This document shows positions 25,006-34,691 of a stretch of 64,000 nt of DNA, piece after piece. The notes below the pieces were generated by a model. It did not search any database. It was not told where the DNA came from and was given only the letters and a program-made list of their open reading frames with translations. The number at the start of each line of letters is the position of its first letter. Position 1 is the stretch's first letter. Source of the DNA: Acidobacteriota bacterium (GTDB taxonomy: Bacteria > Acidobacteriota > Terriglobia > Terriglobales > Acidobacteriaceae); assembly GCA_021846985.1 (NCBI GenBank), contig JAJZVX010000015.1:1-64000 (forward strand), read 5' to 3'. The translations under genes and the position numbers were made by a program.

Positions 25006-27360
25006 TTGGCTGCACCCCCCAAACAGCGGCTTGAGCCGCGCCGGCAAGGCCGAGGACGCCCGATCCCTCTCCAGCCCGTGCCCCAGCGGCGGCGGCGCAA
25101 GATCGCTGGCAGGTTCGCCTTGGTGGTGCTGCTGGCGCTGGCCGCCGTCACCGGCTCGCTGGCCGGCCTCACGCTGGTCTACTCCGTCGATCTGCCGCAG
25201 ATCAAGGATCTGGAGCGCTACCGGCCCGCCACCATCACCGATCTCTACGACTGCAAGGGCCGCCTGATCGGCGAATTTGCCTTGCAGCGCCGCATTGTGG
25301 TGGGCTACGACAGTTTTGCGCCCGTTCTGCGCCAGGCAGTCATCTCCGTTGAAGACAAAAACTTTGAATCGCACTGGGGAGTGAATGTATTTCGCGTGGC
25401 CGGCGCCTTGTGGCACGACCTGCGCGGCCATGACCGCGCGCAGGGCGCTTCCACCATCACCATGCAACTGGCGCGCAATCTCTTTCTCTCCTCGGCGCGC
25501 ACCATGACGCGCAAGATTCAGGAGGCCTTTCTTGCCATCCAGATCGAGCGCGCCTTCACCAAGCAGCAGATCTTCACTCTCTACGGCAACCAGATCTATC
25601 TGGGTCACGGCGCTTACGGCTTCGAGGCCGGAGCGGAGTTCTACTTCAGCAAGCACGCCAAAGATCTAACTCTGACCGAAGCCGCTCTGCTGGCCGGCCT
25701 GCCCAAGGGGCCCGTGGCCTACTCGCCGCTGCTCTATCCCGACAAGGCGCTGCGCCGCCGCAATCTGGTCCTCTCGGAGATGGAGGCCGACGGCGCAATC
25801 TCGCACCCAACCGCCGAAGAAGCGCGCGCCGCTCCGTTGGGCCTGCACATTGCTCAACCTGAAGCTTCGGTGGCCCCCTGGTTTCAGGAAGAAGTACGCC
25901 TGGAACTGGAAAAGCGCTTCGGCACAGAACAGGTGCACGAGGCTGGTCTGAAAGTGCAGACCACGCTCGACTTAGACCTGCAGCAGACCGCTAATCGCGC
26001 CGTGGCCGATGGGCTGGCGGCCTATGAGCGCCGCCACGGCTGGAGAGGTCACCTGGAAAACATCATCGCCGAAGGCAGTAGCCTGGATGCCTACAGCCAT
26101 CCCGACTGGACTGCCGTGACTCGACCCGGCGACTACGTGCATGCCCTCGTAACCAGCGTGCTGCCCCTGCAGATCTCCGCGCGCGCAGGCAGCGCTCCCC
26201 TTCTTCTGTTGCCCGAAGACTGGCAGTGGACCGGCCAGCGCTATGCCGACGCGCTGGTCAAGCCCGGCGACATCATCTACGTCCACATCAGCAACCAGAC
26301 GGCCGAAGGCACCCATCGCGCCTCGCTCGAACAGGATTCCGGCGCGCAGGCAGCCTTGATGGCCATCGACAACGCTACCGGCGACGTCCTGGCCATGGTC
26401 GGAGGTCGCGACTACGCTCTTTCGCAATTCAACCGCGCCACCCAGGCCCAGCGCCAGACCGGATCGAGCTTCAAACCCTATGTCTACACCGCCGCCATCG
26501 AAGACGGCGCCAAGCCCACCGACATCATCTTGGACGCTCCGGTCAACTTCGGCGGCTACAGTCCGCACGACTACGAGCGCAACTTCAAAGGGCCCATGAC
26601 TCTCACCTACGCCTTTGCCGACTCGCGCAACGTGCCCGCCGTCAAACTGGCCGCGCGCGTCGGCATCCACAAGGTAATCGACATGGCCCATCGCTTCGGC
26701 GTCACCTCCAACATTGCTCCCTATCTGCCCGTGGCGCTGGGCGCCGCCGCCATCACGATCGAAGAACAGGTGGCCAGCTACTCCGTCTTTCCCAACGACG
26801 GCATTCGCGTGACGCCACGCCTCATCCGCCGCGTGAAAAACGCCGACGGCATCACGCTGTGGGAAGACGCGCCGACGGTGCGGCAGGTCATCGACCGCTC
26901 CACCGCACGCGCCATGCTGAGCATGCTTGAGGCTGTCACCCGCATCGGCACCGGCGCCGCCGCCGCCCAGTTGCATCATGCCCTGGGCGGCAAAACCGGC
27001 ACCACCAGCGACTTTACCGACGCCTGGTTCCTGGGCTTTTCGCCCTCGGTCACCTGCGGCGTGTGGGTAGGCTACGACAACAACCAGTCGCTGGGCGACC
27101 ACGAAACCGGCGCGCGGGCCGCCCTGCCCATCTGGATGACCTGGATGAAAGCCGCCATCGCCGGCAAGGACAACGAGCAGTTCCTCGCCGATCAGAATCG
27201 GAACCCGGACCGGAATCCGGATCAAAACCCGGACCACCGTGCGAAGCAGCCGTCGCCCCTGAAGCAGGCAACGCTCAGGAAGCCGGATAAACTGCCGGCC
27301 CGGCCTGTATCCGCTCATCCCGCAGCGCTCGTCAAGCTAGGCCAGCCGCCCCGCCCATGA
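25006..27360 (+). CDS. Class A penicillin-binding protein (PBP1A-type glycosyltransferase/transpeptidase)
   Basis: A 784-residue bifunctional peptidoglycan synthase. One membrane anchor (about 36-60) is followed by the GT51 domain with catalytic E116 (SVEDKNFESHWG) and GASTITMQLARNLF, a ~100-residue linker, and the transpeptidase domain with S487 (TGSSFK), SRN (540-542) and KTGT (663-666). The C-terminus bears an Asn-Pro-Asp repeat and a basic Pro-rich tail. The only in-frame start after the stop at 24991 that keeps the anchor is TTG at 25006; a later start would shorten the basic cytoplasmic head. Convergent with ribF. Confidence 0.94.
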   Translation: MAAPPKQRLEPRRQGRGRPIPLQPVPQRRRRKIAGRFALVVLLALAAVTGSLAGLTLVYSVDLPQIKDLERYRPATITDLYDCKGRLIGEFALQRRIVVGYDSFAPVLRQAVISVEDKNFESHWGVNVFRVAGALWHDLRGHDRAQGASTITMQLARNLFLSSARTMTRKIQEAFLAIQIERAFTKQQIFTLYGNQIYLGHGAYGFEAGAEFYFSKHAKDLTLTEAALLAGLPKGPVAYSPLLYPDKALRRRNLVLSEMEADGAISHPTAEEARAAPLGLHIAQPEASVAPWFQEEVRLELEKRFGTEQVHEAGLKVQTTLDLDLQQTANRAVADGLAAYERRHGWRGHLENIIAEGSSLDAYSHPDWTAVTRPGDYVHALVTSVLPLQISARAGSAPLLLLPEDWQWTGQRYADALVKPGDIIYVHISNQTAEGTHRASLEQDSGAQAALMAIDNATGDVLAMVGGRDYALSQFNRATQAQRQTGSSFKPYVYTAAIEDGAKPTDIILDAPVNFGGYSPHDYERNFKGPMTLTYAFADSRNVPAVKLAARVGIHKVIDMAHRFGVTSNIAPYLPVALGAAAITIEEQVASYSVFPNDGIRVTPRLIRRVKNADGITLWEDAPTVRQVIDRSTARAMLSMLEAVTRIGTGAAAAQLHHALGGKTGTTSDFTDAWFLGFSPSVTCGVWVGYDNNQSLGDHETGARAALPIWMTWMKAAIAGKDNEQFLADQNRNPDRNPDQNPDHRAKQPSPLKQATLRKPDKLPARPVSAHPAALVKLGQPPRP

Positions 27361-27411
27361 CGCACAGCGAGGATTGAGCAGAGAAACTCTCCCTGCCAGG
27401 CGTCTCAGATC

Positions 27412-28371
27412 TTACTCCACCAGCCGGAAATACCGTTGGGCCCGCGTCATGTCCTTGAAGATCTGCGCCTTCAGCGCATCCGGCGAGGGCCAGGTCATCT
27501 CGCCGCGCAGCCGGTAGAGAAACTCCAGTTCCACCGGCGTCTCGTTGCCCAACTCCACCGGCTCGAAGTTCAGAATGTGCGACTCGACCGCGAAGGAAGC
27601 CGCGCCGAAGGTAGGCCGGTTGCCCACGTTGGTCACCGCCTGGAAGCGGCGGCCGTCAATCGTCATCCGCGTCACGTAAACGCCGAAGGCTGGCAGCATC
27701 TCGTTGTAGGGAGCCAGGTTCACCGTGGGAACCAGCAGCCGCGTTCCAATGCCGCGGCCCCGTGCCGGCCTGGAGAGCACGCAAAAGGTGCGGCCCAGCA
27801 TCCAGCGGGCGCGCGTCAGGTCGCCGGCTGCCACGCGCTCGCGCACCGCCGAGCTTGAGACTTCGAGGCCGTGCACCCGCACCGGCTCGTGCACATGCAC
27901 CGCAAAGCCAAAGCGCTCGCCAAAGACCGCCAGCTCCGCCACCCCGGCGCGGGCACGGTGGCCAAAACGAAAGTTGCCGCCCTCGTGCAGGCTTTGAACG
28001 CCCAATCCCTCCACCATGATGCGCCGGATAAAATCCTCGGCCGAAAGCCCGGCCAGTGCCCGGTCAAAGGGCAGCACCAGCACGGCATCCACGCCCGTGG
28101 AGGCCAGCAGCCGCAGCCGCACCGCCATGGGCGTCAATAACCGGGGTGCATGCCGGGGATGCAGAATCTGCTCCGGATGCGGGTCGAAAGTGACGGCCAC
28201 GGCCCGTGCGCCAAGGGATCGCGCCTCCTCCACAACAGACGCGAGAACCCGCCGGTGGCCGCGATGCACGCCGTCAAAGTTGCCAATGGCGGCCACGCTG
28301 GGGCCAAAGCCGGCCGCAATCCCGGCCACGGAACGGAATACGGTTACGTTGTCTGCGGCGCCTGCGCTCAT
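27412..28371 (-). CDS. ribF: Bifunctional riboflavin kinase / FAD synthetase
   Basis: A 319-residue enzyme making FMN and then FAD. The N-terminal nucleotidyltransferase half shows AIGNFDGVHRGHRRVL and VTFDPHPEQIL; SSSAVRERVAAGDL marks its end. The C-terminal flavokinase half has RGIGTRLLVPTVNLAP, the GxxxPTxN signature, and AVTNVGNRPTFG. ATG at 28371 overlaps the stop of the MBL-fold gene (ATGA), so translation is coupled and this is the last gene of the ygfZ-DUF1844-MBL-ribF unit. Confidence 0.95.
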   Translation of the reverse strand: MSAGAADNVTVFRSVAGIAAGFGPSVAAIGNFDGVHRGHRRVLASVVEEARSLGARAVAVTFDPHPEQILHPRHAPRLLTPMAVRLRLLASTGVDAVLVLPFDRALAGLSAEDFIRRIMVEGLGVQSLHEGGNFRFGHRARAGVAELAVFGERFGFAVHVHEPVRVHGLEVSSSAVRERVAAGDLTRARWMLGRTFCVLSRPARGRGIGTRLLVPTVNLAPYNEMLPAFGVYVTRMTIDGRRFQAVTNVGNRPTFGAASFAVESHILNFEPVELGNETPVELEFLYRLRGEMTWPSPDALKAQIFKDMTRAQRYFRLVE

Positions 28372-29192
28372 GGCTTCACTGTCCCAAGGTCCACCGGCAG
28401 TTCCAGGCCGTCGTAGGCCATCCGGATGCCCTCCGGCAGCGTGCGGTTGGTGGTTTCGTGGCCCAGGTCGTGGGCAATGTGGGTAAGCCATGTGTGCCGC
28501 GCTCCGATGCGCCGTGCCCAACCCACCGCCTGCTCCACGGTGGAGTGGTTGGGATGCGGCTTGTGGCGCAGCGCCGAAAGCGCCAGGTGATCCAACCCTT
28601 CCAATAGCGCAAAACTCGTTTCGGGGATGGCGCTCACGTCCGTCAGGTAAGCGGCGCGGCCAAAGCGGAAGCCGGCAATCTCCAGTTCGCCGTGCATCAC
28701 GGGCACACGTACAAACTCCACCTTGTACACGGCCGTGCGTTCCTCCAGAGGCGCCAGCCGCACGCGCGCCCGATTGGGATAGGTGGCCGCAGGCGAAAAG
28801 GTGTAGTCATAGATGCGCTCCACCACCTGCGCCGTCTCCGCCGAGGCATAGAGCGGTAGTGGCCCGCTCTCGCGAAAAACGGCAAAACTGAGCGGGCGCA
28901 GATCGTCCAGACCCAGGATGTGGTCGGCATGGCTGTGGGTGTAAAAAACGGCGTCCAGCCTCGTCAGTCCATTGCGCAGTGCCTGCTCGCGAAAGTCGGG
29001 GCCGGTGTCGATGACCACGGCACGCTCGTGAGCCTGGCCTGCGCCGTCGGATGCCTCCGTCCAACGCACCAGCACCGAAGGCCGCAGCCGCCGGTCGCGC
29101 GGATCGCTCGAAGTGCATACCGCACAACGGCACCCCAGCGTGGGAACGCCCATCGAGGTGCCCGTTCCGAGAAATGTCAGCCGGCCCTCCAT
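28368..29192 (-). CDS. MBL-fold metallohydrolase, PhnP/RNase Z-like
   Basis: A 274-residue metallo-beta-lactamase-fold enzyme. The metal site THSHADHILGLDDLR (H86, H88, D90, H91) continues into GLDDLR, as in the PhnP/cyclic-phosphodiesterase subgroup; further ligands are MHGE, LTDVS and SALRHKPHPNHS. The N-terminal GTGTSMGVPTLGCRCAVC with spaced Cys also occurs in that subgroup. Substrate unknown, probably a phosphodiester. It starts 6 bases after the DUF1844 stop and overlaps ribF. Confidence 0.9.
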   Translation of the reverse strand: MEGRLTFLGTGTSMGVPTLGCRCAVCTSSDPRDRRLRPSVLVRWTEASDGAGQAHERAVVIDTGPDFREQALRNGLTRLDAVFYTHSHADHILGLDDLRPLSFAVFRESGPLPLYASAETAQVVERIYDYTFSPAATYPNRARVRLAPLEERTAVYKVEFVRVPVMHGELEIAGFRFGRAAYLTDVSAIPETSFALLEGLDHLALSALRHKPHPNHSTVEQAVGWARRIGARHTWLTHIAHDLGHETTNRTLPEGIRMAYDGLELPVDLGTVKP

Positions 29193-29198
29193 CGGCGC

Positions 29199-29795
29199 TT
29201 AGTGCTTTCCTCCGGGCGGCGGCACGGGCGGCTGTATGCCCTGCATGCTGATCATGCTGGTCAGCTCCAGAAAGGCCATACGCACATCGAAGAGCACCGT
29301 TTGCAGGGTGCGGTCCTCGACTTCGGTCAGATTGCCTTTGGTCTTCTCCGCCAGAATGCCCAGCAGGTCGATGGCCTGGCGCGCGCCCAGAATGTCGATG
29401 CGCGGCTGCTGGCCAGCCTGGGTGCCCGCCCCCATCTGGATCATCGCGGTCAGATACAACTGCTGCACCAGGTGATCGAAGGTGACCGGCGGCTGCGGTC
29501 CCATGGTGGGATTCTGCGCGCGCACCAGATCTTCCAGTCGCTGCGCCGAGGCGTCGTAAGCCGTCTTCTGCTCCAGGCTCTCCTCGGCTGTGGGCGCCGG
29601 CGGCATCTCCGGCGCCTGCTCGGCTTCGGTGGGCGAAGCTTCCTGCTTCGGCTCGTTGACCACCAGCCGCGGTCCCGCCCCTGAGGGTTCAGCCGCCCTG
29701 GGTTCGGCCGCCGGCGCGGCCTGCGTGTGTTCCTGTTCTTCCTCCGCCTTCATCTTCCGGCGGTCAATCACGGTGAACTTCGGAGTATCGGTCAT
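29199..29795 (-). CDS. DUF1844 family protein
   Basis: A 198-residue soluble protein: a charged, Ala/Pro/Glu-rich, probably disordered N-terminal half, then a compact C-terminal region VTFDHLVQQLYLTAMIQMG ... IDILGARQAIDLLGILAEKTKGNLT ... DVRMAFLELTS, which is the DUF1844 signature. Function unknown. It is the second gene of the leftward ygfZ unit, with 42 and 6 bases to its neighbours. Confidence 0.88.
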   Translation of the reverse strand: MTDTPKFTVIDRRKMKAEEEQEHTQAAPAAEPRAAEPSGAGPRLVVNEPKQEASPTEAEQAPEMPPAPTAEESLEQKTAYDASAQRLEDLVRAQNPTMGPQPPVTFDHLVQQLYLTAMIQMGAGTQAGQQPRIDILGARQAIDLLGILAEKTKGNLTEVEDRTLQTVLFDVRMAFLELTSMISMQGIQPPVPPPGGKH

Positions 29796-29837
29796 GATTT
29801 CCAGTATGCCACCCGCTTGCTGTCAGTTTGCTTTCGC

Positions 29838-30992
29838 TCAGTTTTGCCCCGCATTGAGAGGGGGTGTCGCGGCCAGCAGGGCTGCCGTCCCGCCACCTGC
29901 TTCCACCACATAGGCCAGTGGTTGCTTCTGCGCCTCCGCCTCGCCGCGGATCATGCCCAGCGCAAAGGTGCGGGCGCCCGAGGGCAACCGCAATTCGGCC
30001 ACGCTGGTAATGGTGCCCGCAGGCTTGCCGTCGAGCGTCAGCTCGGTTCCCTGCCCCGGCAGGGGCCCCGCAAGCTCCAGTTGCCGCAGATGGCGATGCA
30101 CGCTGCCCCGCGAGCGAATACGTTCCACAACCTCCTGGCCCAGGTAGCAACCCTTGTTGAAGTGCAGCGCCCGCATCTGCGAGGTCTCCTGGGGCAAGTC
30201 GCGCTCGGCCATATCGATGCCATACAGGGGCACGCCCTCGGCGATGCGCAAGGCCTCCAGCGCCACCGCGCCCGCCGGCACAGCGCCTGCCGTGCGCAGC
30301 GACTTCCACAGCCGCGGCACACCCGCCGCCGCTATCCAGAGTTCGTAGCGCGGCGCCAGTACGCTATGAGCACGCACCATCCTCAAATCCAGGCCATTCC
30401 ACTCCACACGTTCAGCGGTCATGGGCTCTGCCAGCCCGCGCAAGCCCATTCGGCCCAGCACCTCGTCGGCCAGCGGACCGGCCAGGCCCAAAGCCGTCTC
30501 GCCCTCCAGCGTGGCCAGCTCCACATCGTCCATGATGATGAAGTGCTCAAGGTGCCCGATCAGCCGCTCATACTGGTCCGCGGCCATCACCAGATCCAGC
30601 GCGTCGCCCTCGCGCCACACGTGCAGGTCGCCCTGGATGCGCCCCTGGGCGTTGAGCACCAGATTCCACGCGCCGCCGTCCTGCGGCAGGTCGTTGACGG
30701 TGTTGGTCACCATGCCGCTCAGCCAGCGGAAACGGTCTTCGCCGCGCACGGCCACGCGCCGCAGCCATCCCAGGTCGTGAACCGCCGAAGCCGAAACCAG
30801 CGCCGCTGTTTCAGCCTCGGGCGCGTCAAATTGTTGTGGGGTCAGAACGCCGCGATACGTGCTGAACGCACCATGCGCCGCTTTTGACTCAAGCAGCGCA
30901 GCAAGCGGAGTGGCAGAAACGGGTGCTGCAAGGCCGGTGTTCGTCATGGGGAAACTTTTCCGCGGATTTTGCGCAGTTTTTTGGTCGTCCAT
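29838..30992 (-). CDS. ygfZ: YgfZ/GcvT-like folate-binding protein
   Basis: A 384-residue (or 369-residue) protein of the YgfZ family, which uses tetrahydrofolate in maturation or repair of certain Fe-S proteins. The defining motif KGCYLGQEVVERI is present, preceded by ALRIAEGVPLYGIDMAERDLPQE, as in GcvT relatives. Two starts are possible: ATG at 30992, which I chose because a perfect TATAAT (31014-31019 on the complement) lies 21 bases upstream, or ATG at 30947 with GGAAAAG upstream. First gene of a four-gene unit. Confidence 0.9.
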   Translation of the reverse strand: MDDQKTAQNPRKSFPMTNTGLAAPVSATPLAALLESKAAHGAFSTYRGVLTPQQFDAPEAETAALVSASAVHDLGWLRRVAVRGEDRFRWLSGMVTNTVNDLPQDGGAWNLVLNAQGRIQGDLHVWREGDALDLVMAADQYERLIGHLEHFIIMDDVELATLEGETALGLAGPLADEVLGRMGLRGLAEPMTAERVEWNGLDLRMVRAHSVLAPRYELWIAAAGVPRLWKSLRTAGAVPAGAVALEALRIAEGVPLYGIDMAERDLPQETSQMRALHFNKGCYLGQEVVERIRSRGSVHRHLRQLELAGPLPGQGTELTLDGKPAGTITSVAELRLPSGARTFALGMIRGEAEAQKQPLAYVVEAGGGTAALLAATPPLNAGQN

Positions 30993-31013
30993 GGTGCGCC
31001 CTACCGCATCCTG

Positions 31014-31019
31014 ATTATA
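31014..31019 (-). promoter_or_regulatory. Consensus -10 element for the ygfZ-ribF unit
   Basis: The complement of ATTATA gives a perfect TATAAT read leftward, 21 bases before the ATG at 30992. No good -35 is seen at 16-18 bases. It lies in the divergent space shared with the metallopeptidase gene. Confidence 0.5.
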
Positions 31020-31118
31020 GCCTCGAAAGAGGATGCGGCAGCAGTGCCCCGGTCTGCCGCCGGGGTGAGTTTCCTGATACCGCCTGAACCCCGGACGGAG
31101 ACCAAAAAGGGAGAACGC

Positions 31119-32804
31119 ATGAGCAGGCTTCACCGATCGATGAGGCGCGACTGGCGCGCATGGACGCTGGCGGTTCTTTTCTGCCTTTCGCCGGCGTGGG
31201 CCACCCCTGCGCAGCAAACCGCCGCATCCGGCCCGTCTGCACCCCAGGCGCCCCATGGCCAGAGCCAGGTGCCCGAGCCCCCGGCAGCGGACGCAAAGCA
31301 GAAAACCGCCAGGATCATCACCCCCGAAGAGGCCCGCCAACTCTTTGGACTGGTTGACCAGCTCATCAAGTTCTCCTCCGACGAGACCGGCCTGCCCGTC
31401 AAAAGCGAGGTCAAGCGCCAGCTCACCAGCCGCTCCACCGTCGAGGCCTACCTGCGCAAGAAGTTCGACGAGGACCAGGGCGCCAAACGCATGCAGCAGG
31501 GCGAAATCGTGCTCAAAAAATTCGGCCTGCTCGACCGCGACTTCCGTCTCAAGCCGTTCCTGCTGGCGCTGTTGAAGGAGCAGATCGAGGCCTACTACGA
31601 TTCCAAGACCAAGACCGTCTACATGCTCGACTGGGTGGGCGTGGACGAACAGAAGCCGGTGCTGGCGCACGAGTTGACCCACGCCCTGCAGGATCAGCAC
31701 TCCAACCTGGAGAAGTGGAACGACCAGACGCCCGTCGAAGTCTCCACTAACTATGCCGGCGACGTGGATCATGTGGCCCGCGACGAGATGGACACCGCGC
31801 GCGAAGCCGTGGCTGAAGGCCAGGCCACCGCCGTCATGATGGACTACATGCTCAAGCCGCTGGGCAAGAGCCTCATCAAGGATCCCGAGGTCATCGACGT
31901 GCTCAAAGAGCAGATGACGGCCTCGGACAACTCGCCTGTGCTGGCGCGCGCACCGCTGCTGCTCAGCGAGTCGCTGCTCTTCCCCTATCGCGATGGCCTC
32001 AGCTTCGAACAGGACATCTGGATGGACCAGGGGCGCACAGCGGCTTTTGCCGGAGCTCTCGACCGGCCGCCGTCGTCAAGCTGGGAGATTATCAACCCGC
32101 TCGAATACGAGAAACGCCTCCAGCCGTCCGTGCCGCTCATGCCCAACATTCATCCGCTGGTGGATAAACTCTACAAACCCTACGACATTGGCCAGATCGG
32201 CCAGCTCGACCTGCAAATCCTCACCAGGGTCTTCGGCGGCAACGCCGCTGCGCGCGACCTGGCCCCGGCCTGGGACGGCGGGCTTTACTGGGCCGGCCAG
32301 CGCCGCAATGCCACGCCCTCCGAACAGACCACCACTGCTTCCATTGCGCTCTTCTATCTCTCCCAGTGGAAGAACGCCGTCTCTGCCCAGGCCTTCGCGC
32401 ACCTCTACGCCAACGAACTGGGCCGGCAGTTCTCCGGCGTCCGGCTCGACTCTGCCGCGGAAACAACCGGCGCCGAAGCGCGCGGCGGCAGCGCGCCCGA
32501 ACCGGAATCGCAGGAGCAGGTCTACAACACCACCGAAGGCCCTGTCGTCATCACCACACGCGGCAGGATGGTCTTCGTGGCCGAGAGCTTCCCGCTTCCA
32601 CTGGCGCGCAGGCTCGCCGATCTACTGATGGATGCACAGGGCAGCGGCGAAATGCGGCAGGCGCGCTCCGAGCAGCCCGCCGGCGCCCTGGAGACGGCCG
32701 CGAACCTGAAACCGCTCACCGCCGGCCTGGTCCGCTTCTTCGCAAGTTGCGGCGTCATGAAGTCGGCCGTAACGGCGGAGAGGAAGGCCGCCGCAGCCCA
32801 ATAG
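31119..32804 (+). CDS. Secreted zincin-type metallopeptidase-like protein
   Basis: A 561-residue protein with a signal peptide (about 1-30, ending PAWATPAQQ). The zinc motif HELTH at 184-188 (VLAHELTHALQDQH) and the downstream acidic EAVAEGQATAVMMDYM helix, supplying a candidate third ligand Glu, fit a gluzincin-like site. The C-terminal half is not recognisable. AAGGGAG lies 5 bases before the ATG. Likely periplasmic or outer-surface; substrate unknown. Convergent with the AI-2E transporter gene, with 18 bases between stops. Confidence 0.85.
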   Translation: MSRLHRSMRRDWRAWTLAVLFCLSPAWATPAQQTAASGPSAPQAPHGQSQVPEPPAADAKQKTARIITPEEARQLFGLVDQLIKFSSDETGLPVKSEVKRQLTSRSTVEAYLRKKFDEDQGAKRMQQGEIVLKKFGLLDRDFRLKPFLLALLKEQIEAYYDSKTKTVYMLDWVGVDEQKPVLAHELTHALQDQHSNLEKWNDQTPVEVSTNYAGDVDHVARDEMDTAREAVAEGQATAVMMDYMLKPLGKSLIKDPEVIDVLKEQMTASDNSPVLARAPLLLSESLLFPYRDGLSFEQDIWMDQGRTAAFAGALDRPPSSSWEIINPLEYEKRLQPSVPLMPNIHPLVDKLYKPYDIGQIGQLDLQILTRVFGGNAAARDLAPAWDGGLYWAGQRRNATPSEQTTTASIALFYLSQWKNAVSAQAFAHLYANELGRQFSGVRLDSAAETTGAEARGGSAPEPESQEQVYNTTEGPVVITTRGRMVFVAESFPLPLARRLADLLMDAQGSGEMRQARSEQPAGALETAANLKPLTAGLVRFFASCGVMKSAVTAERKAAAAQ

Positions 32805-32822
32805 GCAGCGGCGGACAGCGAC

Positions 32823-33869
32823 TCAGACCTTGCCGTCGTCCGCTGGCTCCTTGTTCACAAGGTATTCGTCCAATAGAACCGACACCAGCACGGCCGTCGG
32901 CACCGAAACCATGGCCCCCACCACGCCCGCAATGGCCGAGCCCAGCAGCAGCGCCACCAGCGTGGCCAGACTGGGAAGGCCCACCCTCTTTTGCATGATT
33001 CGAGGAATCAGGTACGAGTTCTCGATTTGCAGATAGATGACGTAGAAAACCGCAATGCCCGCCACCGCCGTCCACGAATCGATGGCCGCCACCAGCAGCG
33101 CCAGTACGATGCTGGCCGCAGCGCCCAGCACCGGAATGATGTTCAGCAGCCCCGTCAGCACTCCCAGCGCGTACGCGTAGCGCACGTGAAACGACAGGTA
33201 AATTGCCGTGCTGCACACGCCCAGAATCAACATCAAGCTGCCTTGGCCCAGCAGCCACCGGCCCATGCGCAACCGCGCCTTCTGCAGCGTGCGGTCCAGC
33301 CGCCCGCGTCGCGCCGGCGGTAAGAAGGAGAGAAACCACATGTACGCGCGGTCGCCTTCCACAATGAAGTAGATGGTGAGAACAAACCCCATCGCGATGT
33401 TGAAAAGCTTGCCGGCCCAGCCGCTGATCGACAGGAGAATATAGGCGGCTGAACGGCTTGCCAGATTCTGCACGCTGGAGCTGATGTCGGCAACATCCAG
33501 GCTTTGCGCGAAAGGTATATGCCGCAGCTTGTCCACGATGCCGGGCAGCCGCGCGGGCACGTCGCGGGTAAAACCATTCAGATCGCGCACAATGGGCGGC
33601 AAGGCCAGCGCAGCAAAGGCGGCCAGCGCCGCCCATACCCCCAGCAACAGCAGCGGCAGCGCCACCCGCCGGAAAGGCTGCCGCCCCCGGATGCGCACCG
33701 CGCCGAAGGTCCGCACCCCCGGCGTCAGCACCACCGCAAACAGGGCGCTTACGTAGAGCAGCACCAGCACGCCGCGGATGAGCCACGCCACGTAACCGGC
33801 CAGCACCAGCGCTAACGTAAACACAATGTCGCTGCGTAGCGTATGCGGATTGCCGGAGTGCTGAGTCAT
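32823..33869 (-). CDS. AI-2E family transporter (PerM/YdiK-like)
   Basis: A 348-residue integral membrane protein with about eight hydrophobic segments: two near the N-terminus, a central amphipathic region, then a C-terminal group including LTGLLNIIPVLGAAASIVLALL and IYLQIENSYLIPRIMQKRVGL. The family motif GLLNIIPVLG and the QIENSYLIPRIM block are diagnostic. Despite the name, most members are exporters or antiporters of unsettled substrate. Third of a leftward run with the GH3 and AIM24 genes; 51 bases from AIM24. Confidence 0.9.
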   Translation of the reverse strand: MTQHSGNPHTLRSDIVFTLALVLAGYVAWLIRGVLVLLYVSALFAVVLTPGVRTFGAVRIRGRQPFRRVALPLLLLGVWAALAAFAALALPPIVRDLNGFTRDVPARLPGIVDKLRHIPFAQSLDVADISSSVQNLASRSAAYILLSISGWAGKLFNIAMGFVLTIYFIVEGDRAYMWFLSFLPPARRGRLDRTLQKARLRMGRWLLGQGSLMLILGVCSTAIYLSFHVRYAYALGVLTGLLNIIPVLGAAASIVLALLVAAIDSWTAVAGIAVFYVIYLQIENSYLIPRIMQKRVGLPSLATLVALLLGSAIAGVVGAMVSVPTAVLVSVLLDEYLVNKEPADDGKV

Positions 33870-33920
33870 GCCTTACGTTCCCTCAAATGCCCGGCCGCTG
33901 GCACTGTGCCTGCCGCTGCC

Positions 33921-34691
33921 TCATTGGTCTCCGCCCAGCAGCGAACCCACAATGCCGCCCAGCAGCGCGCCGCCCACGCCCCCCGCCGCCACCTGCCGGG
34001 TGTCGTTATGGGGTAGATATTCGTAGATCTGGTGCGCCAGCCGCGAGATGGGCAGCGTCTGCAGCCACACCGTTCCCGGCCCCTGCAACACCGCCAGAAA
34101 CAGCCCATCGCCGCCGAAGATCATGTTCTTGATCCCTGGCACCATCGTGATCTGAAAGCCCATCGAGGCATGGAACGCGCCTACATGGCCCGGATGCACG
34201 CGCAGCGTCTCGCCCGGAGCCAGATCCTTCTTGATCAGCTCGCCGGAAAGCTCCAGCCACGCCGTTCCCTGCCCGCCTATGCGCTGCAGCAGAAAACCGT
34301 CGCCGCCAAAGATGCCCGCACCCAGCGACTGCTGGAAGCCCACCCCGATCGTCACCTGCGGCGTGGCGCACAGGAACCCGTGCCGGTGCACCATGTACTC
34401 CGGTCCCTGTCCCAGTTCCACGGGCACAATGTGCCCCGGCACTTTGGTCGCGAACGAAACCGATCCGGAATACTGCATGGCGCGGTATTCGGTCATGAAT
34501 AAGCTGCCCCCGCCGGCCACCCGCTTGATCACGCCTAACAGCCCGCCGCCCCCGCCCATCTGGGTGTGCGTCATCATCTGGATCGAAGCCGTCATCCACG
34601 AGAGCTCGCCGCTCTCGCTGAATACGCTCTCGTTGGGTTCAAGATCGATCTCAAGCACGGGCATGGTAGTACCCACGATGCGCGTCTGCAT
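33921..34691 (-). CDS. AIM24 / TIGR00266 family protein
   Basis: A 256-residue beta-rich protein with the family pattern of Gly-rich strands: MGGGGGLLGVIKRVAGGGSLFMTEY, GGDGFLLQRIGGQGTAWLELSG, FGGDGLFLAVLQGPGTVWLQTLP. The end AAGGVGGALLGGIVGSLLGG is a Gly-zipper-like hydrophobic tail that may insert in a membrane. Role in bacteria unknown. AGGAGG stands 6 bases before the ATG at 34691, which decides the start over an extension to 34736. Confidence 0.9.
   Translation of the reverse strand: MQTRIVGTTMPVLEIDLEPNESVFSESGELSWMTASIQMMTHTQMGGGGGLLGVIKRVAGGGSLFMTEYRAMQYSGSVSFATKVPGHIVPVELGQGPEYMVHRHGFLCATPQVTIGVGFQQSLGAGIFGGDGFLLQRIGGQGTAWLELSGELIKKDLAPGETLRVHPGHVGAFHASMGFQITMVPGIKNMIFGGDGLFLAVLQGPGTVWLQTLPISRLAHQIYEYLPHNDTRQVAAGGVGGALLGGIVGSLLGGDQ

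Noticed and set aside
23338..25656. A 772-codon minus-strand frame spanning two plus-strand genes
   Set aside because: Shadow of the ferritin-like gene and the start of the PBP gene, both of which have clear family motifs in the opposite direction.
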